Assembly: GCF_014384905.1 (NCBI RefSeq)
Contig: NZ_JACRSV010000002.1
Coordinates: 434,001 to 498,000 of the forward strand
Direction of reading: 5' to 3'
DNA length: 64,000 nt
From: Fumia xinanensis
GTDB lineage: Bacteria > Bacillota > Clostridia > Oscillospirales > Ruminococcaceae
The translations under genes were made by a program, and so were the position numbers. Below the pieces are notes generated by a model. It did not search any database, had not been told where the DNA came from, and was given only the letters and a program-made list of their open reading frames with translations. Positions 40,346 to 49,570 of this stretch are shown here, one piece after another. Each line of letters opens with the position of its first letter. Position 1 is the first letter of the stretch.

Positions 40346-42250
40346 ATGAAGAGTTTTTTAAAGCTTGCGGTGACTGTATTTGCGTTGTGCTGCGTGGTCT
40401 GCCTAAGCCTCGGCACGGTTTCTGCCGGGGAAAAATACCGGGGAGTGCAGAACGGATGCCTTTGGGAGCTGGATGCTGCTACCGGGACTTTGACGATTGA
40501 TTTCGGCGAGGGGGCGCCGCGTGGCGACTGGCTGCCCTATCAGAATTCCGTTAAACACATGGTTCTTTTAAACGATGAGGTGAACAGCGGCTATTTAAAC
40601 AATTACTTTGACCCAGAGCTCTATCCCAATTTGGAAACGGTCTCCGGCACATGGCATCACGGGGCCTACGAGCCGTCCCTGCGGGAAGATTACATAAAAC
40701 CCTGGAAGAAAGGGGACCCGGAGGTTCTGTGGAAAATCGACTTGAAGGCCGGAACCCTTTCTTTCGACGCAAAGGGAAACCCCTTTGTTCCCGGTTATTT
40801 TTCAGATGAGTGCGACTTTTTCGAACATTCCGGCTCAACCGGCGTCTGGGTGAACTTTAAGAACAAAATACACACCCTGGTGCTGTGCGACGGGATCACT
40901 TCCTGGCCTTCTTCCATCGATGTTCCCCTGCTCATGTATACTATGGAGTTTGACACCGTGAAGGTGGGCAAAAATGTCAAAGCCTTTGACGGGTTGGCCT
41001 ATATGGCAAAAACGAAGTATGTCGTGGATTCTGCAAATCCGAATCTTGCGGCCTATAACGGCGCGCTCTACACCAAGGATTACAAGACTCTTGTGGGACT
41101 CCCTTATGGCAATCCCAAGGTTCAGCTCCATCCAAAAATAAAGCAGATGGGCAACGGGACGCTCAGAGGCGGCTACAATGGGTCCCAATGGGAAATCGAC
41201 CTGGACGCGAAGACTCTCACCCTCAGCGGAAAAGGAACGTGGGGCCTTTTTAATATTGGATGGCTTTTCCAGCCCTATCTGCCATATCTCAACCGGCTGG
41301 TCATCGCCGACGGCGTCGAAAATTTGTACAGCGATGTGTTTTTTTACTCCCTCAAGGGTTTTGATACCTTTGTATTGGGAAAATCGATGAAATCCTTTGA
41401 ACACAGCACCTGGCTTCCCAAAAAGGAATTTAAAGTGGATCCCCAAAACCCCAATTTTTCCGTGTACGACGGCGCGCTGTACACCAAAGATTACAGCAAG
41501 CTCATAGCCGTACCAACAAAAAAAGCTTCTCTCAAAATCCACCCCGATACCAAAACCATCGGAACCCGGGCCTTTGAGGACACCGCCCTCACTTCAATCG
41601 TCATCATTCCTGAAGGTGTGACGAAAATCGAAATATTTGCCTTCACCTGGATGGGCACCTCCAACCTGGTGGTCCTTCCGGACACGTTGACATCCATCGA
41701 GAACCAGAGCGACCGCCATCCCGCCCTGCCCAAGTTTATCTTTTCCGATAAGAATAAATTAGCTGCTGAACAGCTTGGCGTAAACGGGAAAATCCAAGCG
41801 AATTTGATGCCGGATTCCCTCAAAGGCGCTCAGACTGTGAGCGAGATTTATAAAATCACCCAAAACGGCCAGCACCTGCCAGAGGCCCAGTGGAAAACCG
41901 AAAACGGGAAAAAATATTATTATGTAAACGGCGTTAAAGCCACCGGGCATATCCGCATCGGAGGAAAGGCCTATTTCTTTGACCAAAACGGCGTGATGGA
42001 GCACAGCAAATGGAAGTATTATAACGGCAATTGGTACTACTTAAACTCGTATGGAGCGGGTGTGGTGAAAATCTGGCTCCTGAGCGGCGGCAAGTGGTAT
42101 TTTATGCAGGCAGATGGCACCATGGCGACATCCAAATGGATCCAATGGTACAACAAATGGTACTACGTGGGGGCAGACGGCGCAATGTATGCAAACCGTA
42201 AAACCCCGGACGGATATTGGGTCAATAAAAACGGCGCCTGGGTTTCCTGA
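40346..42250 (+). CDS. BspA-like surface protein with C-terminal cell-wall-binding repeats
   Basis: 634 residues from ATG 40346, supported by TTGGAGGG. A signal peptide (about 1-28, ending TVSAGEK) leads into BspA/LRR_5-like blocks like those of the lipoprotein at 35989: DTFVLGKSMKSFEHS, GALYTKDYSKLIAVPTKK, IVIIPEGVTKIEIFAFTWMG, LPDTLTSIE. The last 120 residues are choline-binding/CW_binding_1 repeats (YYYVNGVKATGHIRIGGKAY, NWYYLNSYGAGVV, KWYFMQADGTMATSKW). It is expected to be secreted and held on cell-wall polymers by those repeats. Confidence 0.88.
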   Translation: MKSFLKLAVTVFALCCVVCLSLGTVSAGEKYRGVQNGCLWELDAATGTLTIDFGEGAPRGDWLPYQNSVKHMVLLNDEVNSGYLNNYFDPELYPNLETVSGTWHHGAYEPSLREDYIKPWKKGDPEVLWKIDLKAGTLSFDAKGNPFVPGYFSDECDFFEHSGSTGVWVNFKNKIHTLVLCDGITSWPSSIDVPLLMYTMEFDTVKVGKNVKAFDGLAYMAKTKYVVDSANPNLAAYNGALYTKDYKTLVGLPYGNPKVQLHPKIKQMGNGTLRGGYNGSQWEIDLDAKTLTLSGKGTWGLFNIGWLFQPYLPYLNRLVIADGVENLYSDVFFYSLKGFDTFVLGKSMKSFEHSTWLPKKEFKVDPQNPNFSVYDGALYTKDYSKLIAVPTKKASLKIHPDTKTIGTRAFEDTALTSIVIIPEGVTKIEIFAFTWMGTSNLVVLPDTLTSIENQSDRHPALPKFIFSDKNKLAAEQLGVNGKIQANLMPDSLKGAQTVSEIYKITQNGQHLPEAQWKTENGKKYYYVNGVKATGHIRIGGKAYFFDQNGVMEHSKWKYYNGNWYYLNSYGAGVVKIWLLSGGKWYFMQADGTMATSKWIQWYNKWYYVGADGAMYANRKTPDGYWVNKNGAWVS

Positions 42251-42267
42251 CGGACAGTAAAAAGAAT

Positions 42268-42307
42268 AAACCAGCCGGAGGCAGCGAACCTTCGGCTGGT
42301 TTTTTTG
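42268..42307 (+). terminator. Terminator of the BspA-CW protein gene
   Basis: AAACCAGCCG (42268-42277) pairs with CGGCTGGTTT (42293-42302), followed by TTTT. Confidence 0.9.
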
Positions 42308-42428
42308 CGGACACTGGGTATTTATCAAAACAGGCCGCGTGTAATCGGCTGCCGGATTATAAAAACTAAAGTTCCACACATACTAAAAGAAACCGAAACA
42401 GTTCAATGGATTGAAAACGCGAGGTGAA

Positions 42429-44363
42429 ATGTTGAAAAACCATTTAAAAGAGGAGACTAGCCCCTATCTTTTGCAGCACGCCGACAACCCGGTGGATTGG
42501 TATCCCTGGTGCGATGAAGCTTTTAAATTAGCGAGAGAAAAAGACCTGCCGGTGTTTTTGAGCATCGGGTACAGCACCTGCCACTGGTGCCATGTGATGG
42601 CACATGAAAGCTTTGAGGACCCGCAGATCGCGGAAATTCTAAACCGGAATTTCATTTCCATCAAAGTGGACAAGGAAGAGCGCCCAGACATCGACAGCAT
42701 CTACATGACGGTATGCCAGGCACTGACTGGAAGCGGAGGCTGGCCCACCAGCATCTTTATGACGCCGGAACAAAAACCGTTTTTTGCCGGAACCTATTTC
42801 CCAAAAACTGCACGCTACGGCACTGTGGGCTTTGGAGAATTGCTCCGTGCCATCAGCGAGAAATGGCGGACCGAGCGGCAGGCGCTGCTAAAGTCCTCCG
42901 AGGATATCGTTTCGTTTTTGAACCGGCAGGCGGAAGAACCGGGAGAATCCGATAAAAACCTGCTGGATTCTGCCTGCGAACTGTACCAGAACAGCTTTGA
43001 CGAAACGTACGGCGGCTTTGGGGAAGCGCCCAAATTCCCCACTCCGCACAACCTGTTGTTTCTGCTCACCTATTACCAAAAAACCGGTCAGGCGCAAGCC
43101 CTCCACATGGTGGAGGCGACATTGGAACAGATGCATAGGGGCGGCCTTTTCGACCACATAGGCTACGGCTTTTCCAGGTACTCCACAGACCGGTATTTTC
43201 TTGCGCCCCATTTTGAAAAAATGCTGTACGACAATGGGCTGTTGATCATGGCCTACAGCAAGGCCTACACCGTTACCCAAAAAGAATACTACAGAGATGT
43301 GGCGGAAAAGACCGCTTCCTATATCCTGCGGGAAATGACTGATCCGGACGGCGGATTTTACAGTGCACAGGACGCAGACAGCGAGGGAGTGGAGGGTAAA
43401 TATTATCTGTTTGAGCCCAAAGAAATCATCTCCCTTTTGGGCAAGGAAACAGGGAATGCCTTCTGCCGATTTTACGATATAACAGAGAAGGGGAATTTTG
43501 AGGGCAAGAGCATTCCGAACCTTTTGGGAAATCCCCATCCCAGCAACCGATTTGAGCAGCATCTTCCCCAGGTGTACGAGTATCGGAAAAAGAGATACCG
43601 CCTCCATTTGGACGACAAGATACTGACGGCCTGGAATGGGCTGATGATTGCCGCATTGTCACAATTGTACCGGGTCACCGCCGATGCAACCTATCTGGAA
43701 GCGGCTTTAAACGCCCAGAAATTTATCGAAAAAAATCTCTGCCAGGGGGAAACGCTTTATGTGAGCTACAGAGAGGGGAAAACAGGGCAAAAAGGCTTTC
43801 TGGATGATTACGCCTTTTATATTTTTGCCCTTGTGGCGCTTTACGAGGCGACACTCGATCAATCTTTTCTTCGCAAAGCCCGACGATTCTGTGAAAAAGC
43901 CGAGGCGGATTTTTTTGACCAGGAGCAGGGCGGTTTTTGGCTCACCGGCCGGGAAAACGAGCGGCTGATTCTCCGGCCTAAGGAGACCTATGACGGCGCG
44001 GTGCCCAGCGGCAATTCTGTTATGGCGTATAACCTTGTTCGGCTTCACCTGGTTACAGCCGACCGTTGGTTCGGGGATTTGGCAGAGCGGCAGCTGTCTT
44101 TTCTCTCCGGTTCCGCCCGACACTATCCGGCGGGATACAGCATGTTCCTCACAGCCCTGTCGGACGCTTTGGACGAGCCGGAAAAAATTGTCATCGCAAT
44201 AGGCGAAAACGGTATTCCGGATGGATTGTCCTGCAAAATAAGCCTCGGCGCCGCAGTCACCGTTTTGGATGCACCCACAGAGCAATACCGCCTCCTTGAC
44301 CATCAGACCACCTATTATATCTGCCGGAACCGCGCCTGCCTGCCGCCAGTCAATGAAATATGA
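42429..44363 (+). CDS. DUF255 thioredoxin-domain protein (YyaL/SPATA20 family)
   Basis: 644 residues from ATG 42429 (GAGGTG just upstream). The N-terminal DUF255 thioredoxin-like domain is diagnostic: LKEETSPYLLQHADNPVDWY, FLSIGYSTCHWCHVMAHESF with the CHWC pair, VDKEERPDIDSIYM. The rest is an alpha/alpha barrel like N-acylglucosamine 2-epimerases (GGFGEAPKFPTPHNLLFL, LDDKILTAWNGLMIAALS, YDGAVPSGNSVMAYNL). The family is conserved from bacteria to man, and its reaction is unknown. It stands alone between terminators. Confidence 0.92.
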   Translation: MLKNHLKEETSPYLLQHADNPVDWYPWCDEAFKLAREKDLPVFLSIGYSTCHWCHVMAHESFEDPQIAEILNRNFISIKVDKEERPDIDSIYMTVCQALTGSGGWPTSIFMTPEQKPFFAGTYFPKTARYGTVGFGELLRAISEKWRTERQALLKSSEDIVSFLNRQAEEPGESDKNLLDSACELYQNSFDETYGGFGEAPKFPTPHNLLFLLTYYQKTGQAQALHMVEATLEQMHRGGLFDHIGYGFSRYSTDRYFLAPHFEKMLYDNGLLIMAYSKAYTVTQKEYYRDVAEKTASYILREMTDPDGGFYSAQDADSEGVEGKYYLFEPKEIISLLGKETGNAFCRFYDITEKGNFEGKSIPNLLGNPHPSNRFEQHLPQVYEYRKKRYRLHLDDKILTAWNGLMIAALSQLYRVTADATYLEAALNAQKFIEKNLCQGETLYVSYREGKTGQKGFLDDYAFYIFALVALYEATLDQSFLRKARRFCEKAEADFFDQEQGGFWLTGRENERLILRPKETYDGAVPSGNSVMAYNLVRLHLVTADRWFGDLAERQLSFLSGSARHYPAGYSMFLTALSDALDEPEKIVIAIGENGIPDGLSCKISLGAAVTVLDAPTEQYRLLDHQTTYYICRNRACLPPVNEI

Positions 44364-44392
44364 CTGGACCAGACGGGATGGATAAGATAATG

Positions 44393-44440
44393 AAAGAGCA
44401 GCCGCTAAAGATTTTTCTTTACCGGCTGCTCTTTGATTTT
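44393..44440. terminator. Bidirectional terminator between DUF255 gene and RiPP operon
   Basis: AAAGAGCAGCCG pairs with CGGCTGCTCTTT, and TAAAG/CTTTA extends the stem inside. T-rich follows. The 150 bp between here and the RiPP operon end show nothing else. Confidence 0.88.
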
Positions 44441-44588
44441 TACATGGTCTGACAAGTGCTTTGATTGGTCCATGCGGGCCTTTCTTTCCAAAAAACCGGT
44501 GCTTTTCATAAATCTCTCATGTGGCCTCACGCAATGGAAAAACCCACATTTTACGAACATCTGCGGCCCAGTAAAGCTTTTCTAAGGT

Positions 44589-45626
44589 TTACATAAACCG
44601 TTCATTTAAGGAAATTTTCTCCCTGTCCGTTTCGTCTAGCTGCCCGTCCAGCAGGAAACGAATATCTTCGGCGAAAAGCCGCTCCTCAAAAGGGACATGC
44701 CAGCTTTTTCGTTCGAAATCCGTCAATCCAAAGCTGTCCATCAGCCGGTCGTCCCGATAACCCTTCCAGCTCTCCAGAAAATCCGCGAGATCAGGATCAT
44801 CGAACACCTCATTGGCATAGTAGACGCAATAATACAGATAAGGAGCGACGGATAGGCGTTCACTGTGCTGCCGCAGGACGTCAAGGTCAGGAGCCAAATT
44901 CTTGAAGGCATAATAAATATCACAAAAAAGATAAAGCCGCAGCCCGCCTTTGTACAAAAGGTAGATGGAATTCATATCCTTATAATGGTGAAGGCAGAGT
45001 GAAACAAACGCCATTTCCGACTTGAGCCTTTTGACCGTTACCCCTGCAATTTCTGTTTCGGCGGAGTGCGCCAATACATAGTCCATATCGGTGTTCTGCC
45101 CGCTTTCCCCCCACAGGATGTCCAGATTGACATCGATATTTACATATGGGCACAGACGGTTTGACGTTTCCTTGACAAAAGGAGCTGTCTGATGACTCAT
45201 AGCCGTTTGGAACAACAGCTCTCTTCTTGTAAAAGGAACCACGCTGCCTCCGACGAGCTTTCCCTGAATAAATCCATGCTCCAAAAGGGCACTTTTGACG
45301 GCATCGAGATTTTCTCTGGAAATCAAAAGGTCGATATCCCCTGACTTTCTCAGAAAGGGGGAGCCGTAAGCGTCCTGGGACAGGACGGCTCCTTTTATGA
45401 CGGCATGGGGAAGTTGGCGGATCGTGTCAAAGAGAGGCTTGCATGTCTGATAGCGCTCCGTTACCGCCGCCTTTGAAAGCTGAATGTCCATCATGGACTT
45501 TTTGTCCCCTGTGAGGTTCCGCAGGAAAAGGCATTTGTGCCTGTCGAACAGCGGAATCAGTTCGGGACAGCCGATGTTTTCTTTGACAAGCTTTCGGATT
45601 TTTGCAATGGTCAAATCATCATTCAT
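44589..45626 (-). CDS. Nucleotidyltransferase family protein of the RiPP operon
   Basis: 345 residues, last of five overlapping genes; its ATG lies 8 bp inside the preceding gene. The nucleotidyltransferase core is HAVIKGAVLSQDAYGSPFLRKSGDIDLLISRENL, where GDIDLLI supplies the metal-binding aspartates, followed by an alpha-helical region (SEMAFVSLCLHHYKDM). It resembles the PF14907-type group often found in lasso-peptide and other RiPP clusters, where such proteins may modify the peptide with a nucleotide. The true substrate is not known. Role in peptide modification is inferred from operon structure. Confidence 0.82.
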   Translation of the reverse strand: MNDDLTIAKIRKLVKENIGCPELIPLFDRHKCLFLRNLTGDKKSMMDIQLSKAAVTERYQTCKPLFDTIRQLPHAVIKGAVLSQDAYGSPFLRKSGDIDLLISRENLDAVKSALLEHGFIQGKLVGGSVVPFTRRELLFQTAMSHQTAPFVKETSNRLCPYVNIDVNLDILWGESGQNTDMDYVLAHSAETEIAGVTVKRLKSEMAFVSLCLHHYKDMNSIYLLYKGGLRLYLFCDIYYAFKNLAPDLDVLRQHSERLSVAPYLYYCVYYANEVFDDPDLADFLESWKGYRDDRLMDSFGLTDFERKSWHVPFEERLFAEDIRFLLDGQLDETDREKISLNERFM

Positions 45627-46791
45627 CTGTTGTTACTCCGTGGTCAGCATAAAAATCCGCATACCCTTTGTTTTTGTCATTTGCCTGATAGATCCCTGTC
45701 AGTGGAGCGTCGGACAGGGACTGCAGTTTCTGGAGCAGAATTTCCTCCAGCCCCCTGTCAAACACCCGGCAGGAAATCATGAAGCCCTCGATGCAGTTTT
45801 GATGCAAAACCCCCATACCCACGATGCCCATATCGCCGTAAATATCGGTCACTTCCAGGGAGACGACCTGGTAATCCGGGCGGGAGAGCATTTCCAGTAT
45901 TTCCTGCTTGGAGTATCTGGAGCCGCTCAAATTAAACCGATTGGTTCGGCTTGACAGCTCCGATAACCGTTCCGCCTGGGATGCTGAAGCTTCTTGACAG
46001 ATGACAACGGTTTGCAGGGACGCGTTATATTCCTCCACGCTGCCGCAGCAAACCCGCTGTTTCTCCCGCTCCTTTTGCTCCCGGTAGAGAACCGTCCGGT
46101 TTCTTTCCCCGCCTTCCGCCTGGGGAAAGAAGCCTTTTATTTTTTCGATGAAATTTCCGTTGGAATAATCGACGAGAATGGTTTCCACTTCCGGCAGCAG
46201 GGCAGAAACGAGCCCCAATTCATAGGGCATATCGTCCGCGAAGACAAAACTGTCTGGGAACAGAGAGAGCTCGTCCGCGATTTCTCGGATATTGCTTGCC
46301 TTATCCTTTTGATTGACCTTGGATAATAGAATATGCTCTTGTTTCAGCAGCATTCGTTCATCCTGGAAGGCACTGTGGATGGTTTCCGGTTCGTTTTTGC
46401 TGCAAATGCAGAGCAAAACCCCCTTCTCATACAAACGGACCAGCTCTTTGTGTAAGGCGATTATATCATCGTCTATAACGATTTCTTCTTCTCCGGCGAT
46501 ACCCTTCCATAAAACGTTGTCGCAGTCCAAAATGAGGCATTTCTTGACAGGCGCCAAATAGGACGAGAGCATAGAATACAAATTGGACAGGGTGCTGAAT
46601 TTTTGAAATAAAAGGTCGCTGTCCCGAATTTCGATCTGGAATTCGTCCTCCAGCGCGACGATAAGCTCAATAAACCGGAGGGAGTCAAGACCTATTTCGG
46701 AGAGTTCCTGTTCCGGCGGAATGGAAGACAAATCTTCTACAGGAAGCCCCACTACCTTTGAAAGGCAGCGCAGAATGGCATCTTTATTCAT
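45619..46791 (-). CDS. Acyl carrier domain fused to FkbH-like HAD-IIIC domain
   Basis: 390 residues from ATG 46791, which overlaps the radical SAM stop as ATGA; an in-frame upstream extension lies inside the neighbour and is rejected. Residues 1-80 are an acyl carrier protein with the phosphopantetheine serine in IGLDSLRF (S37). Residues from 84 are FkbH-like: CLILDCDNVLWKG (D89, D91), LLCICSKNEP, SFVFADDMPYELG, and the C-terminal part RTNRFNLSGSRYS, DIYGDMGIVGMGVL, ISCRVFDRGLEEILL. FkbH proteins load a glyceryl group from 1,3-bisphosphoglycerate onto a carrier protein in polyketide pathways. Finding this inside a RiPP-like operon is unusual. Confidence 0.85.
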   Translation of the reverse strand: MNKDAILRCLSKVVGLPVEDLSSIPPEQELSEIGLDSLRFIELIVALEDEFQIEIRDSDLLFQKFSTLSNLYSMLSSYLAPVKKCLILDCDNVLWKGIAGEEEIVIDDDIIALHKELVRLYEKGVLLCICSKNEPETIHSAFQDERMLLKQEHILLSKVNQKDKASNIREIADELSLFPDSFVFADDMPYELGLVSALLPEVETILVDYSNGNFIEKIKGFFPQAEGGERNRTVLYREQKEREKQRVCCGSVEEYNASLQTVVICQEASASQAERLSELSSRTNRFNLSGSRYSKQEILEMLSRPDYQVVSLEVTDIYGDMGIVGMGVLHQNCIEGFMISCRVFDRGLEEILLQKLQSLSDAPLTGIYQANDKNKGYADFYADHGVTTDE

Positions 46792-47813
46792 CGTATCAAA
46801 TCCTTTTTCATTTTGGAGAGACTCTGCTTGAGAAAAATCAGTTTTCTGTATTCGCAGTCCCCATCCTCTTGCAGGGGGTCGCCATGCAGAGTGACGGCCG
46901 CCGCCATGCATCCCCGGCTGCACCCTTCTTCGAGCAGGCACCGGTCGCAGCCATAATCGCATCGCAGTCGCTGTTGGGCCAGCTGAACCATACCCTGTGC
47001 CTTTTCCTCAATAGAATCCATATCAAGATGGAAAATATTTCCCATGCTGTATCGGCTGTCATACAGCGTCTGACACGGCTGTATGGACCCGTCCGTCTTG
47101 ACACAGAGGGATAGTCCGTCTGTGCCGTCTATGTAGGGACATTTCATCGAGCACAAAGGCAGGAAAGCCTCTGTGTCAAACTCTTTGTTGAGCCGCTCAA
47201 TGAGGTTTAGGGCCTTTATCTTTTGCTGTGGGGACAGGCTTTTATCCTCCCACTTCTCCGACCCGTTCCCAGATTTGTAGATAAAAGCGAACTCAGGAAG
47301 GAATCCCAGGGAGACAGCCAGCTGATAAAAGCTTTCGATGTCGTCGTAATTCTGCTGGGAAATGACCATTTTGAGCAGGGGAGCGCTGTCAGGGCGATGG
47401 ACTTGCTGTGCAAAAGAGAGTGCTTTGTCAAAATTCCCTTTTCCGCGGGTTTTCTCATTCTGCTTTTCACAGGAACCATCCAAACTGACCTGCAAGGTCA
47501 AATTTTTGCGGGTGTTCAGCATTTCGATGAGCGCTCCGTCCGGGTTTGTCCCGTTTGTGACGACGCCGAAAGACAGGTCCGGATACTGATCCACAAGGCC
47601 GAGAACATCGTGAAAAGCGGTATGTAAAGTGGGTTCGCCTCCTGAGAGAATAACCCGGCGCAGCCCATAGGGGAGAAATTTCTCGATCATAGTTTCAAGC
47701 TGCATCTTGGAAATCTCTTTTCTTTCCCTGTTTAACCCGGAACGGTTATAGCAGGTGCGGCAATTCAAATTGCATTGGTTTGTGATTTCCACATAAATCA
47801 TTTTTACATTCAT
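46788..47813 (-). CDS. Radical SAM/SPASM peptide-modifying enzyme
   Basis: 341 residues, ATG overlapping the upstream stop. The radical SAM cluster motif is EITNQCNLNCRTCYN (C14, C18, C21), followed by LSGGEPTLH and VTNGTNPD. The C-terminal SPASM region is cysteine-rich (CSMKCPYIDG, LCVKTDGSIQPCQTLYDSRYSMGNI, RCDYGCDRCLLEEGCSRGCM, DCEYRK), enough for auxiliary 4Fe-4S clusters. Such enzymes use SAM radicals to form thioether or carbon-carbon links or to alter residues in a precursor peptide. With a PqqD domain encoded just upstream, the expected substrate is a small peptide. Confidence 0.92.
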   Translation of the reverse strand: MNVKMIYVEITNQCNLNCRTCYNRSGLNRERKEISKMQLETMIEKFLPYGLRRVILSGGEPTLHTAFHDVLGLVDQYPDLSFGVVTNGTNPDGALIEMLNTRKNLTLQVSLDGSCEKQNEKTRGKGNFDKALSFAQQVHRPDSAPLLKMVISQQNYDDIESFYQLAVSLGFLPEFAFIYKSGNGSEKWEDKSLSPQQKIKALNLIERLNKEFDTEAFLPLCSMKCPYIDGTDGLSLCVKTDGSIQPCQTLYDSRYSMGNIFHLDMDSIEEKAQGMVQLAQQRLRCDYGCDRCLLEEGCSRGCMAAAVTLHGDPLQEDGDCEYRKLIFLKQSLSKMKKDLIR

Positions 47814-48532
47814 AGTACTTCAACGACCTTTTTTGACACGGTATCCTGCAAAAACTCTTCCACATCTTCCCGGATTTCATCGGGAGAGGTCTCATAAACC
47901 GCGCACAGCTTTTGAAGCAGCGTCTCCAAATCGCAGGGCTCTTCCAGCATGCCCAGAATATCAATGCCGATTTCATCGAAAAAGTGAGTGTCACCGCTTT
48001 CCGGGTCAAAGACAGCAAGGGAGGTTTCGTCGCTTTGAATGTACTCCATAGATTTGTTTTTCTGATAAACCATAATATTTTCCTCTTTTCTTAAAATTAC
48101 TTTTTGATAAAGCTGATAAATGGAAGACTGTTTTGTTTTTTCGGCGTCGTACCGGCAGCGGAAGAAGGCCCGGTTTACGAGCATAGATAAGGTGATGAGC
48201 CTGGGGGCACAGGGGGGCAGGCTGCGGCCGTTTACAGCAGTCACCTTGCCGATAATCCGCTCATAGGGCACATCCTCCAGGCGAAAAGCGTTGTCCCCTT
48301 TGCAGAAATACAAGCCGTCCCGCTTCTCCAGGAGCCGGTGAACCAGCAGTTCATCGTGTTTATAGGTAAAGACCAGGATGTCCCCGATTTCATATTCCGC
48401 CTGCCTTTGGACGGTGATCGAATCCCCCTCATAAAGTGTGGGATTCATGCTGACGCCGACAACGGAAATTTCCACCGGCTTTCCGGCGCTGACTTGAACG
48501 GCCAGCAGCTTTTGCAGCAGTTTATCGTCCAT
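47810..48532 (-). CDS. S26/SipW-type peptidase fused to a PqqD-like domain
   Basis: 240 residues. Residues 1-150 resemble SipW/ER-type signal peptidases: VVGVSMNPTLYEGDSITV (S28 nucleophile), YEIGDILVF, ELLVHRLLEK (H65) and FCKGDNAF (D80). No clear membrane span is seen. Residues about 155-240 are a PqqD-like peptide-recognition domain (SLAVFDPESGDTHFFDEIGIDILGML, DEIREDVEEFL). An internal ATG at 48073 with an upstream AAGAGG could also give a free PqqD protein. PqqD domains bind leader peptides and deliver them to the enzyme, here presumably the radical SAM protein. A peptidase in the same chain could cut the leader. Confidence 0.83.
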   Translation of the reverse strand: MDDKLLQKLLAVQVSAGKPVEISVVGVSMNPTLYEGDSITVQRQAEYEIGDILVFTYKHDELLVHRLLEKRDGLYFCKGDNAFRLEDVPYERIIGKVTAVNGRSLPPCAPRLITLSMLVNRAFFRCRYDAEKTKQSSIYQLYQKVILRKEENIMVYQKNKSMEYIQSDETSLAVFDPESGDTHFFDEIGIDILGMLEEPCDLETLLQKLCAVYETSPDEIREDVEEFLQDTVSKKVVEVL

Positions 48533-49319
48533 CTCGAATCACCTCCGCGGCAAAATCCATCCGGCTGTAACACAGCCGGCGGCACTGATGGCCGGCCAGC
48601 GCCGAAATGAATTTCAGGTAATCGGCGCTGACGGCGTAATCGGTAATGGGGGCCTTCATCAGCGCAGTCATTTTTTCGGTGGTTGACAGTTTGATCAGCT
48701 GATTTTCCGACTCCGTCCTCTGAATAAAAAAGATTCCTCCAAGGGGCGTCGGCCCATCGGCGCAGTCTTCCGGCGTATAGGCATAACGGATATTTCCCCC
48801 GTCTTCAAACCGCTGAAGGCCCGGGGGAACGGCCTGCAACCTCTTCAAAACCTGAAGCCCGCCTTCCCGCAGATGAATCGGCGTTTGATAAGGGTAAACG
48901 GCAAAGCTCGTCCGATGGAGCAAAATGCAGTCGTCGGTGATGTATTGAAAACCGGCGCCGGAAAGGTAGCTTGCAAGCGTCGTCTTGCCGCCGGTGGTCG
49001 CCGCCAGAAACAGGTACGCTTTTCCCTCATGGCCCACAGCGGCTCCGTGCAGGGCAAAAAACCTTTCATCGTAATGGGTGTTCTCGCAGACGATGTGGTC
49101 GATTTCCGACAAGGCATTGGGCGAACAGGTGATTTTCCCGTCAAATTCGATGCGATAGCCGTCGTTTTCACGAAAGGCGGCAATGACTTTTCCTCTCGGC
49201 TCATCAGATACGGCAATGTACTTTCCGTGCTTCAAAAACAAAGAGCGGCTGAGGTGATGACAGTTTGTCCGTATCGTAAAATCGGTTTGAAACGGCGGTG
49301 ATAAATATAACGTCAGCAT
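48522..49319 (-). CDS. HPr kinase-like protein of the RiPP operon
   Basis: 265 residues from ATG 49319, chosen for its GGGGAG site; longer frames begin inside the promoter. It has HALHGAAV-like FFALHGAAVGHEGKAYLFL, a P-loop AATTGGKTTLA (106-116) and YITDDCILL, the pattern of HprK-type kinases, but lacks the N-terminal domain of genuine HPr kinases. Related proteins in lasso-peptide clusters phosphorylate the precursor peptide, for example at a C-terminal serine. It is the first gene of the five-gene operon and overlaps the next by 11 bp. The serine-rich end of the candidate precursor would be a reasonable target. Confidence 0.82.
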   Translation of the reverse strand: MLTLYLSPPFQTDFTIRTNCHHLSRSLFLKHGKYIAVSDEPRGKVIAAFRENDGYRIEFDGKITCSPNALSEIDHIVCENTHYDERFFALHGAAVGHEGKAYLFLAATTGGKTTLASYLSGAGFQYITDDCILLHRTSFAVYPYQTPIHLREGGLQVLKRLQAVPPGLQRFEDGGNIRYAYTPEDCADGPTPLGGIFFIQRTESENQLIKLSTTEKMTALMKAPITDYAVSADYLKFISALAGHQCRRLCYSRMDFAAEVIRDGR

Positions 49320-49349
49320 ACAGAAACTCCCCATCAGTGTTTTTACAGT

Positions 49350-49378
49350 ATTATACATCATTTTTTGACTATTTTCCA
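49350..49378 (-). promoter_or_regulatory. Promoter of the RiPP biosynthetic operon
   Basis: Minus strand TGGAAA (49378-49373), 17 bp, TATAAT (49355-49350). The -35 box is weak, which suggests activator dependence. The regulator gene is divergent. Confidence 0.55.
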
Positions 49379-49521
49379 GATTTATTGACATAAAGTAGGA
49401 AAAATCTATAAAAACTCGCTTTTATACAGCAAAATTCGCCAAAAAATTCACTCATTTGACAAGGAAGAGTTTATTTAAAAAAATAATTTCAAATTATATT
49501 TTCTATAAGTGTAATAAAAAG

Positions 49522-49550
49522 TTGATTTATAGGTTATTTTCTGGTATAAT
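49522..49550 (+). promoter_or_regulatory. Promoter of the regulator-precursor unit
   Basis: TTGATT (49522-49527), 17 bp, TATAAT (49545-49550), 20 bp before the regulator start. Confidence 0.78.
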
Positions 49551-49570
49551 AGCAAAAAAAGGTGATAAAC

